From positions 327,852 to 333,329 of the forward strand of contig CP070687.1 in assembly GCA_020353115.1 (NCBI GenBank): DNA of 5,478 nt, read 5' to 3'. A program made the position numbers and the translations under genes. Origin of the DNA: Bacteroidales bacterium. Lineage in GTDB: Bacteria; Bacteroidota; Bacteroidia; Bacteroidales; VadinHA17. The notes beneath the pieces are model-generated. The model was not told the origin of the DNA and did no database searches. It worked only from the letters and a program-made list of their open reading frames with translations. This document shows positions 1-5,478 of the stretch, in pieces. Numbering within the stretch: the first letter of the stretch is position 1; the number at the start of each line of letters is the position of its first letter.

Positions 1-483
1 TACTTTGATCATATTGATGTGCTGATCAACAACGCCGGGTATCTTCACGCGGTTTCTTTTGAAGAGACGGAGAGTAGTGAAGCAGGCCAAATGGCGTCAA
101 CAAATTTCCTGGCACCAGCCGAACTGATCCGCAAAACAATACCGTTATTGGGGAAAGCGGGGCCGAGTCATATTGTAAACATCAGCAGCATGGGTGGTAT
201 TCAGGGCAGTGTTAAATTCAGAGGTCTTGCTTTTTACAGTGCAACAAAATCAGCCCTGGCAACTCTTACAGAATGTCTGGCGGAAGAGTACAAAGATCAG
301 CGGATTTTCTTTAATTGTCTTGCATTTGGCGCCGTACAGACGGAAATGCTGTCGGAGGCTTTTCCCGGGTACTGTGCTCCTATTACGTCGGCTGAAGCTG
401 CACGTTTCGTAGTTGATTTTGCTCTTACCGGGTATCGCTATTTTAATGGGAAGATACTGCCTGTTTCGGTCACAACCCCCTGA
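1..483 (+). CDS. SDR family oxidoreductase, C-terminal part (5' end outside window)
   Basis: This is an NAD(P)-dependent short-chain dehydrogenase/reductase of the classical type; its substrate cannot be told from sequence. The frame is open from base 1, so the true start and the N-terminal TGxxxGxG cofactor loop lie upstream. About 160 residues are present of the usual 230-250. Counting from the first codon, the structural NNAG motif is at residues 10-13, the helix-4 Asn at 35, the catalytic Ser in IVNISS at 62-63, and the catalytic Tyr and Lys of YSATK at 79 and 83. The usual Pro-Gly after the active site is replaced by LAFGAVQTEM (Pro to Phe). The end, YFNGKILPVSVTTP, looks like a complete SDR C-terminus, and the stop is TGA at 481-483. 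The gene converges on buk with a 20-base gap, so it is not part of the fermentation operon. Family assignment is firm; function is open. Confidence 0.9.
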   Translation, partial: YFDHIDVLINNAGYLHAVSFEETESSEAGQMASTNFLAPAELIRKTIPLLGKAGPSHIVNISSMGGIQGSVKFRGLAFYSATKSALATLTECLAEEYKDQRIFFNCLAFGAVQTEMLSEAFPGYCAPITSAEAARFVVDFALTGYRYFNGKILPVSVTTP

Positions 484-486
484 TCC

Positions 487-505
487 GGAATTCCACGGGA
501 ATTCT
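487..505. terminator. Compact inverted repeat between convergent SDR and buk genes, possible terminator
   Basis: GAATTCC at 488-494 and GGAATTC at 498-504 are perfect inverted repeats with a three-base loop (ACG). A G-U pair between 487 and 505 could extend the stem. The hairpin starts just after the SDR stop and covers the stop codon of buk (506-504). On the plus strand it is followed by TATTTGT, a weak U-rich tail. On the minus strand no U-run follows. It may end SDR transcription; a two-way role is less likely. Low to moderate confidence, because the stem is short and the tail poor. Confidence 0.35.
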
Positions 506-1580
506 ATTTGTAGATCTCACATTTCATATCTCCCCGCATTACGTGCAATGCATTCAAGGCAAGGGTTTTCATTTCGTCTTCTCCGGGATGTACGACAATC
601 CTTGCTATATGTGCTACCATTGTCTTGATATAGTCTACCATCCAGCTGTTATATGCTATTCCACCCGTAAGGATTATAGCATCCACATTTCCTTTCAGTA
701 CGGCACTCATGGCGCCAATTTCCTTCCCGACCTGATATGCCATGGCTTCCTGGATCAACTGTGCTTTCCTGTCCCCCATTTCTGCCATCCTTTCGACGGC
801 GTATGCATCGTTGGTTTCGAAATAAGCCATATACCCTCCATGTCCGGTAATCATCTTTTTCACTTCCTCGTAGGAGTATTTACCGCCAAAGCATAGTTTT
901 GCCAGATCTCCAACGGGCAGGGTGCCTGATCGCTCCGGAGAGAAAGGGCCTTCACCGTCCAATCCCTGGTTTACATCGATCACCCTCCCATTCTTATGAG
1001 CAGCTATTGTAATTCCGCCTCCAAGATGGGCCACAATCAGACTCATCTCTTCATACTCTTTGTCAAGGAATTTGGCATAAGCCCTGGCAACGGCTTTATG
1101 GTTTAAAGCATGGAATATAGAGATCCTCCTGAATTTGGGGTGGCCGGCAACTCTGGCAACGGTCTGCAATTCATCAACCACCACCGGGTCGGCTATGAAT
1201 GCCCTTGCATCCGGGAGGCACCGGGCAATCTCATCTGCCAGCAGACCTCCAAGATTGCTTGCATGTTCACCCAATATTCCTTTTCTCAGATCTTCTTTCA
1301 ACCGGTCATTTACCTCATATACACCTGATTTTATTGGTTTTACCAATCCTCCTCTACCGATGACCGCAGTTATTTCGTTAATTTTCACTTCAGCTTTAAC
1401 CAGTTCATTCATAATGATCTCCTTCCTGAATTTAAACTGGTCGACAACTTTTTCAAATGGGGCAAGCTCTTCCGGGGAATGTTTGATGGATTTCAGAAGT
1501 CGTGATTCCGTATTCCTGTATACTCCTACCTTGGTAGAGGTTGAACCCGGATTAATTACCAGTATCCTGTATACTTCCAT
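504..1580 (-). CDS. buk: Butyrate kinase
   Basis: Butyrate kinase (acetate/propionate/butyrate kinase family, ASKHA fold, cytoplasmic) transfers phosphate from butyryl-phosphate to ADP, giving butyrate and ATP. Related enzymes also take isobutyryl- and isovaleryl-phosphate. With the ATG at 1580 the protein has 358 residues, the normal family length. Motifs in order: phosphate-binding NPGSTSTK (10-17), GRGGL (75-79), HASNLGG (106-112), DPVVVDE (131-137), HLGGGI (185-190), DGEGPFSPERSG (208-219), LTGGIAY (304-310) and HPGEDEM (331-337). All are intact. An in-frame TTG at 1592 would add four residues (MTDH) and has an A/G-rich stretch upstream. ATG at 1580 is preferred because family members begin a few residues before ILVINPGS. 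The stop is TAG. buk follows ptb, its usual partner, but after about 150 bases that hold a terminator-like hairpin, so it may have partly separate expression. Confidence 0.96.
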   Translation of the reverse strand: MEVYRILVINPGSTSTKVGVYRNTESRLLKSIKHSPEELAPFEKVVDQFKFRKEIIMNELVKAEVKINEITAVIGRGGLVKPIKSGVYEVNDRLKEDLRKGILGEHASNLGGLLADEIARCLPDARAFIADPVVVDELQTVARVAGHPKFRRISIFHALNHKAVARAYAKFLDKEYEEMSLIVAHLGGGITIAAHKNGRVIDVNQGLDGEGPFSPERSGTLPVGDLAKLCFGGKYSYEEVKKMITGHGGYMAYFETNDAYAVERMAEMGDRKAQLIQEAMAYQVGKEIGAMSAVLKGNVDAIILTGGIAYNSWMVDYIKTMVAHIARIVVHPGEDEMKTLALNALHVMRGDMKCEIYK

Positions 1581-1649
1581 GTGGTCTGTCAAGTTTTTCT
1601 CTTCAAGATAGGCCTTTTGTCTTCATGCATGTGGAGTATTCTCTTTTGG

Positions 1650-1684
1650 CGGATACGATCCATCATCCCGGTACGATATATCCG
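1650..1684. repeat. Inverted repeat in the leader of buk
   Basis: CGGATA at 1650-1655 and TATCCG at 1679-1684 are perfect inverted repeats separated by 23 bases. Within the same stretch TACGAT occurs twice as a direct repeat (1654-1659 and 1672-1677), 18 bases apart. The element lies 70-104 bases upstream of the buk ATG, where an operator or a leader-RNA fold could sit. The arms are only six bases, so chance is a real alternative. Confidence 0.25.
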
Positions 1685-1691
1685 AAATATA
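1684..1691 (-). promoter_or_regulatory. Weak Bacteroidota-type -7 element candidate for buk
   Basis: On the minus strand the bases read TATATTTC. This matches five of the six fixed positions of the known Bacteroidota -7 consensus TAnnTTTG. No convincing TTTG/TTG -33 box lies 19-21 bases upstream, where the sequence reads through the ptb hairpin loop. If it is real, the transcript would start near 1677 with a leader of roughly 95 bases. This is speculative, and matters only because buk is cut off from ptb by a terminator-like hairpin. Confidence 0.18.
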
Positions 1692-1693
1692 CT

Positions 1694-1725
1694 AAAAAGG
1701 ATCGGACATTCTGTATTTCCAACCC
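1694..1725 (-). terminator. Terminator-like hairpin directly after ptb
   Basis: Read on the minus strand, GGGTTGGA (1725-1718) can pair along its whole length with TCCGATCC (1706-1699). This gives eight pairs, two of them G-U, around an 11-base loop. Five T residues follow at once (1698-1694). The stem begins four bases after the ptb stop codon. Stem, loop and immediate U-run in this place are what an intrinsic terminator looks like. The stem has only four G-C pairs and a short U-tract, so partial read-through into buk is likely. Confidence 0.5.
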
Positions 1726-1729
1726 ACGA

Positions 1730-2635
1730 CTAACGGGCAAGTAAAGCGCCCAGTGCAATGGAATATAATTTTGTATTTACGTTGTCACCTCTTGATGATA
1801 GAATTGCCGGAACCCTGGCTCCGGCAACAACCGCTCCCAATTCTCCTCCGGCCAGTTTGGTATGATATTTATAGAATACATTTCCGGATTCAATGTTAGG
1901 AAAAAGCAGGCAATCTGCATCCCCTGCAACGTCCGATTTTATTTTTTTTATTCCAGACGACTCTTTATCGATGGCAACATCCAGTGCGAGAGGTCCGTCG
2001 ATCACACCTCCCTTGATCTGTCCTCTTTCAGCCATCTTTGACAGGATAGCGGCGTCTATACAGGCCTGCATTCCTGGCAGGACCCTCTCGGTTGCTGCCA
2101 GAACAGCCACCTTTGGATGATCAATTCCGAGTGCATGTGCCGTATCTATCAGGTAATTGGCAATAGCTACTTTTTCTTTCAATTCGGGAAGAGGGATAAT
2201 AGCCACATCTCCGATAACCAGCAGTTTATGATAATTCTCAAGTTCGAGGACCGATACATGACTCAGGATTGCCCCGGGATCAATCAATCCCTTTTCTTTA
2301 TCAAGCAGGGCCTTCATATACTTATCCGTACTGACCAGTCCTTTCATTATCAGATCTCCCTCTCCCTCATTAATCAGGCTAACTGCCCTGGATAGAGCTC
2401 TGCTTTCATCCGGTTCGTGAACAATACGGAAACGGGTGGGATCCATTTCCAGTTCCTGTAGGATTTTTTGTACAACGGCCTTGTTGCCAACGAGAATTCC
2501 TTCGATCAGTTCAAGTTGTATTGCCTTGTGAACGGCTTCAATGGTATGCTCATCATTTGCCAGAGCGACGATCAATCGTTTTGAAGCCCTGCCTTTCAGT
2601 ACTTCAAACATCTGATTTAACGTACGGATTCTCAT
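1730..2635 (-). CDS. ptb: Phosphate butyryltransferase
   Basis: Phosphate butyryltransferase (PTA/PTB family, cytoplasmic) exchanges CoA of butyryl-CoA for phosphate, giving the butyryl-phosphate used by butyrate kinase. Homologues also act on branched-chain acyl-CoAs. The 301 residues match the family length and both ends look complete. Visible conserved segments are DLIMKGLVST (94-103), the IGDVAIIP stretch (141-148) where relatives have a TDAAxNIAP-like sequence, AHALGIDHPKVAVLAA (166-181), DGPLALD (213-219), DCLLFPNIESGN (241-252) and PAILSSRGD (276-284), the last being the Ser-Arg substrate-site region shared with Pta. The ATG at 2635 follows the ackA stop by 25 AT-rich bases without a clear Shine-Dalgarno sequence. 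The stop is TAG, with a terminator-like hairpin just after it. It belongs to the same run as ackA. Substrate preference between straight and branched chains cannot be read from sequence. Confidence 0.95.
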   Translation of the reverse strand: MRIRTLNQMFEVLKGRASKRLIVALANDEHTIEAVHKAIQLELIEGILVGNKAVVQKILQELEMDPTRFRIVHEPDESRALSRAVSLINEGEGDLIMKGLVSTDKYMKALLDKEKGLIDPGAILSHVSVLELENYHKLLVIGDVAIIPLPELKEKVAIANYLIDTAHALGIDHPKVAVLAATERVLPGMQACIDAAILSKMAERGQIKGGVIDGPLALDVAIDKESSGIKKIKSDVAGDADCLLFPNIESGNVFYKYHTKLAGGELGAVVAGARVPAILSSRGDNVNTKLYSIALGALLAR

Positions 2636-2660
2636 AAATAATAAGAGATTAATTATGAGT

Positions 2661-3881
2661 TCATTTCGTTTCCGGGCTGTTGGATGCTTTCAGAATATCC
2701 ACTGTATCTCTTGCAATAACCAGCTCTTCGTTGGTAGGTACAACCATTACTTTTACCCGTGCTTTGTCCGGACTGATCACTTCCTCCCCACCTTTCAGGC
2801 TTTTATTTTTCTTCTCATCCACTTCTATTCCTAAAAAATCAAGATCTTTGCATATTTCCATCCTTGATCCTGAAGCGTTTTCGCCGATTCCTCCGGTAAA
2901 CACCAGGATATCCAGACCACCCATACCTGCCGTATAGGCTCCGATATATTTCTTTACACGGTAATGGTACATGTCAAGGCCAAGTTCCGCACGTTTGTTT
3001 CCTTCGGCAGATGCTTCGGAAATTTCACGCATATCAGAGGAAATACCTGTTATTCCGAGCATTCCACTGTGTTTGTTAATAAGTGTATTTGCTGTTGAAA
3101 TACCGATTTCCTCTTTTCTCATAATATAGGTAAGTACACCAAGATCCAAATCTCCGGATCGTGTTCCCATGATTAGTCCTTCCACCGGGGTAAGTCCCAT
3201 TGAGGTATCAACCGACTTGCCGTTCCTAATAGCTGCCACGGAAGCTCCGTTTCCCAGATGGCATGTAATGATTTTCTGTTCAATGTAATTGACACCAAGA
3301 ATTTCACAAGCTCTTTGGGAGACATACCTGTGACTGGTGCCATGAAAACCATATCTTCGGATTCCGTATTTGATATAGAGGGGAAAAGGAATGGCGTACA
3401 TAAAGGCATGAGGAAGCATGGTTTGGTGAAATGCCGTATCAAATACCCCAACCTGAGGTACATCAGGTAAATATTCCTTCATTGCATAGATCCCTTTCAG
3501 GTTTGGCGGATTATGCAACGGGGCAAGGTCAATACACTCTTCAAGCTTTGCGATTACTTCATCCGTAATCAGAACGCTTGAATTGAATTTTTCGCCTCCA
3601 TGAACCACCCTGTGTCCAACCGCATCAATCTCCTCAAACCCGGAAAGGGAACCTCTTTTTTTGCTGATAAGGATACCCAGCACATACTGGATACCATGCT
3701 GGTGATCCAGAATTTCCCCCTGCAGAGTAACCTGGTCGTCGTCAATTCTCTCATGCCTGATAAAGGATCCGTGAAGTCCGATCTTTTCGACCACTCCTTT
3801 TGCAAGTACCTTCTGTTTTTCCATATCAAACAGCTGGTATTTAATCGAAGAACTGCCGCAATTTAAAACGATTATTTTCAT
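2661..3881 (-). CDS. ackA: Acetate kinase
   Basis: Acetate kinase makes acetate and ATP from acetyl-phosphate and ADP, the second step after Pta; the reaction is reversible and cytoplasmic. From the ATG at 3881 the protein has 406 residues, normal for the family. Residues known from the Methanosarcina thermophila enzyme are all present: Asn7 (LNCGSSS), Arg91 (HRVVHGG), Asp148 (FDTAFH), His180 (YGFHGTSH), Arg241 (MGTRSGDLD) and Glu385 in PTNEEL. HLGNGAS (208-214) and FTGGIGENA (328-336) are the nucleotide-binding segments. The frame stays open to an ATG at 3932, inside the end of hbd, and another ATG lies at 3896. The start at 3881 is chosen because MKIIVLNCGSSS is where the family begins and it leaves a clean 22-base gap. 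The stop is TGA. The gene is normally next to pta; here a dehydrogenase lies between them. Confidence 0.98.
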   Translation of the reverse strand: MKIIVLNCGSSSIKYQLFDMEKQKVLAKGVVEKIGLHGSFIRHERIDDDQVTLQGEILDHQHGIQYVLGILISKKRGSLSGFEEIDAVGHRVVHGGEKFNSSVLITDEVIAKLEECIDLAPLHNPPNLKGIYAMKEYLPDVPQVGVFDTAFHQTMLPHAFMYAIPFPLYIKYGIRRYGFHGTSHRYVSQRACEILGVNYIEQKIITCHLGNGASVAAIRNGKSVDTSMGLTPVEGLIMGTRSGDLDLGVLTYIMRKEEIGISTANTLINKHSGMLGITGISSDMREISEASAEGNKRAELGLDMYHYRVKKYIGAYTAGMGGLDILVFTGGIGENASGSRMEICKDLDFLGIEVDEKKNKSLKGGEEVISPDKARVKVMVVPTNEELVIARDTVDILKASNSPETK

Positions 3882-3903
3882 ATGTTTTTTCCGCATCTGG
3901 TTA

Positions 3904-4872
3904 TTATTCAATATTAAATTCAGGGCAAACAACCGTTTCCCCGACTACTTTACCATCTTTATATTTATAGAAACCTGTACCGGATTTCTTACCAATATGG
4001 CCTGATCTGTAAAGTCTTTTAAGGACCGGGTTTGGTTTGAAATTCAATTCGCCGAATTCCTGGTAGAGGTTATCCATCCATTTGATCACCTTATCCAGTC
4101 CAATGCGATCTGCCATTTCAAGAGGGCCGAACTGGAGCCCGAAACCCAGTTTCATAGTTTCGTCGATGCACTGAGTGGAAGCCACTCCTTCCATCAGTGT
4201 TTCACATGCTTCGTTTATCAGGGTTACAATGAGCCTTGTACTGATATTGCCTGGTGATTCATGTAATGTAATCACTTTTTTCTCAACCATTTTGGCAAAT
4301 TTTATAACGAAATCGTATGACTCTTCACTTGTCTTCAATCCCTTTACGACTTCGGCCAGTTTTACGGAGGATGCAGGCGAAAGGAAATGAAATCCGACCG
4401 CCCTGTCAGGATACTCGAGCACGGAAGCAAGGTCTGTAATATTAAGTGTGGAGGTATTGGATGCAATAACGGTATCTCTTCTTACTACGGCCTCTACTTT
4501 ACGGAAGACATCTTTTCTGCTTTCTATATTCGTTCCCGGTTTTCGCGAGTTGATTGTTTCAATGACCAGATCACAATCCTTGATACTGCTGTAATCTGTC
4601 GAACCGGCAATTCTTGATAATATGGCTTTCTTCTCACTTTTTGTCATTCCCCATTTGCTGATCACTTCATCCAGGGATTTGCTGATCTCGATAAATACTT
4701 CCTCGATGCGTTCCTCTGTCAGATCAACGAAAACAACATCAATTCCATGCTGGCTGGTAACAATAGCAATCTCCTGCCCCATTGTTCCGCAACCTATTAT
4801 CCCTACCTGTTTCAGGGATCCTTTTTTATGTTCCTGCTTTTGCAAAGCATAATCTTCTAAATTCTCTGTCAT
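3904..4872 (-). CDS. 3-hydroxyacyl-CoA (3-hydroxybutyryl-CoA) dehydrogenase, diverged active-site segment
   Basis: This 322-residue protein is of the Hbd/HADH family, which interconverts (S)-3-hydroxybutyryl-CoA and acetoacetyl-CoA with NAD(H). The Rossmann motif GCGTMG is at 27-32, and Asp50 after the second strand suggests NAD over NADP. Against human HADH the catalytic Ser137 (SNTS, here 141), His158 (here 162) and Glu170 (here 174) are kept. The C-terminal domain is intact, with KLGFGLQFGPLEMADRIGLD (241-260) and GKKSGTGFYKYK (294-305). Oddities: the usual GFxVNR is GNISTR (208-213), placing Thr212 where HADH has Asn208; HFFNP is HFLSP; about seven extra residues lie near 108-118; and there is a charged N-terminal extension of about 20 residues and a C-terminal tail. 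No other Met precedes the NAD motif, so ATG 4872 is the start. Tandem TAA stops end it. Family is sure; the exact substrate is not. Confidence 0.88.
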   Translation of the reverse strand: MTENLEDYALQKQEHKKGSLKQVGIIGCGTMGQEIAIVTSQHGIDVVFVDLTEERIEEVFIEISKSLDEVISKWGMTKSEKKAILSRIAGSTDYSSIKDCDLVIETINSRKPGTNIESRKDVFRKVEAVVRRDTVIASNTSTLNITDLASVLEYPDRAVGFHFLSPASSVKLAEVVKGLKTSEESYDFVIKFAKMVEKKVITLHESPGNISTRLIVTLINEACETLMEGVASTQCIDETMKLGFGLQFGPLEMADRIGLDKVIKWMDNLYQEFGELNFKPNPVLKRLYRSGHIGKKSGTGFYKYKDGKVVGETVVCPEFNIE

Positions 4873-4904
4873 TTTATTCAGTATTAAATATATTCAACAC
4901 AGAA

Positions 4905-5478
4905 TTATTCCAGGCCTGCAGCCTGATTTGCTGTAATTGCCACAAGGTTGACAATATCGCTTACCGAACAGCCTCTCGAGAGGTCGTTTATCGGTGCGGC
5001 CATCCCCTGGAGCACAGGTCCGATCGCTTCGGCATGTGCCAGCCTCTGAACCAGTTTATAAGCCACGTTCCCAACATCCAGAGATGGAAATATCAGTACA
5101 TTTGCATTACCTGCAATCTCACTTCCGGGGGCCTTTTGTTCACCTATAGACCGTATGATGGCGGCATCGGCCTGGAGTTCTCCATCGATTTTAAGGCCGG
5201 GTTCCATTTCCCTGGCTATTCTGGTTGCATTAACTACTTTATCCACCAGTTCATGTGAAGCACTCCCCTTGGTAGAAAAGCTTAGCATGGCTACCCTGGG
5301 TTCAAAACCGGCAATCGCCCGGGTCGTCTTTGCAGTAGATATTGCAATTTCAGCCAATTCATTCTCCGTAGGATCGGGGTGTACGGCACAGTCTGCAAAA
5401 ATGAGCATACCATTCTCTCCGAATTCCTTATCGTTCAGGATCATGATAAAAGCGCCCGAGACAACAGATATGCCGGGC
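4905..5478 (-). CDS. pta: Phosphate acetyltransferase, C-terminal part (5' end outside window)
   Basis: Phosphate acetyltransferase converts acetyl-CoA and phosphate to acetyl-phosphate and CoA, feeding acetate kinase. The frame is open to the right edge (first whole codon at 5477), giving 190 residues. The short Pta form has about 330, so roughly the first 140 are missing. The visible part begins with PGISVVSGAF, followed by ADCAVHPDPT (near 29-37), the FSTKGSAS segment (67-74), FPSLDVGN (130-137) and the C-terminal catalytic block LSRGCSVSD. There Ser167, Arg168 and Asp174 match Ser309, Arg310 and Asp316 of the Methanosarcina thermophila enzyme. These residues and the Gly-Cys spacing separate it from Ptb in the same window. 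The stop is TAA, and hbd follows after 32 AT-rich bases. Whether a long N-terminal regulatory domain is present cannot be seen. The promoter of the cluster should lie beyond the right edge. Confidence 0.95.
   Translation of the reverse strand, partial: PGISVVSGAFIMILNDKEFGENGMLIFADCAVHPDPTENELAEIAISTAKTTRAIAGFEPRVAMLSFSTKGSASHELVDKVVNATRIAREMEPGLKIDGELQADAAIIRSIGEQKAPGSEIAGNANVLIFPSLDVGNVAYKLVQRLAHAEAIGPVLQGMAAPINDLSRGCSVSDIVNLVAITANQAAGLE

Noticed and set aside
488..504. Two GAATTC sites close together as a sign of a cloning junction
   Set aside because: Both belong to a natural hairpin, and one overlaps the buk stop. The flanking genes are intact and there is no vector-like sequence.
1581..1592. 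TTG start for butyrate kinase giving four extra residues
   Set aside because: An in-frame ATG at 1580 lies four codons downstream and matches the family start. TTG is rarer, and the upstream A/G-rich stretch is not a clear ribosome binding site.
1135..1611. 158-codon open frame on the plus strand opposite the start of buk
   Set aside because: It lies wholly antisense to strongly conserved butyrate kinase sequence. Its translation is Ser/Thr-rich without a recognisable domain, as expected from a shadow frame.
3882..3932. Longer N-terminus for acetate kinase starting at 3932
   Set aside because: It would add 17 residues not found in the family and overlap the hbd end. The standard MKIIVLNCGSSS start at 3881 fits length and spacing.
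4873..4904. AT-rich near-palindrome in the pta-hbd gap as a promoter or operator
   Set aside because: TTGAATATATTTAA is close to a palindrome, but the gap is only 32 AT-rich bases in an evident operon. No upstream promoter box is visible.
4782..5258. 158-codon open frame on the plus strand across the pta-hbd junction
   Set aside because: It is antisense to conserved Pta and dehydrogenase coding sequence, and its Cys/His-rich translation resembles no protein family I know. Treated as a shadow frame.
1..5478. Mobile element, CRISPR array, defence system, tRNA or rRNA
   Set aside because: No transposase or integrase frame, no regularly spaced repeats and no tRNA-like fold were seen. Nearly all bases are accounted for by six metabolic genes.

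Overview
The window holds six genes of carbon and energy metabolism. Five lie head to tail on the minus strand and one partial gene on the plus strand converges on them. Read in the direction of transcription (right to left), the minus-strand cluster is phosphate acetyltransferase (pta, its start beyond the right edge), a 3-hydroxyacyl-CoA/3-hydroxybutyryl-CoA dehydrogenase (hbd-like), acetate kinase (ackA), phosphate butyryltransferase (ptb) and butyrate kinase (buk). The plus-strand gene at the left edge is the C-terminal two thirds or so of a short-chain dehydrogenase/reductase (SDR).

The host is probably an anaerobic, fermentative bacterium of the Bacteroidota (Bacteroidales-like). This is an inference. 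It rests on the style of the proteins (the SDR tail in particular resembles a family I associate with Bacteroidota), on AT-rich leaders without clear Shine-Dalgarno sequences, and on moderate G+C as judged by eye. The operon content alone would also fit Clostridia, so the assignment is not firm.

Layout: 1-483 SDR (+, partial); 484-503 a tiny convergent gap with a compact inverted repeat; 504-1580 buk; 1581-1729 the only sizeable intergenic region, with a terminator-like hairpin just after ptb and a second inverted repeat in the buk leader; 1730-2635 ptb; 2661-3881 ackA; 3904-4872 hbd-like; 4905-5478 pta (partial). Gaps inside pta-hbd-ackA-ptb are 22 to 32 bases, which supports one transcript. 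buk is set apart by about 150 bases.

Together Pta/AckA turn acetyl-CoA into acetate plus ATP. Ptb/Buk do the same for butyryl-CoA or branched-chain acyl-CoAs. The dehydrogenase joins acetoacetyl-CoA to 3-hydroxybutyryl-CoA upstream of butyryl-CoA. Thiolase, crotonase and butyryl-CoA dehydrogenase/Etf are not in the window. I see no defence system, mobile element, CRISPR array or RNA gene. This is ordinary core fermentation metabolism; the points worth a second look are the diverged active-site segment of the dehydrogenase, its position between pta and ackA, and the possible regulatory break between ptb and buk.
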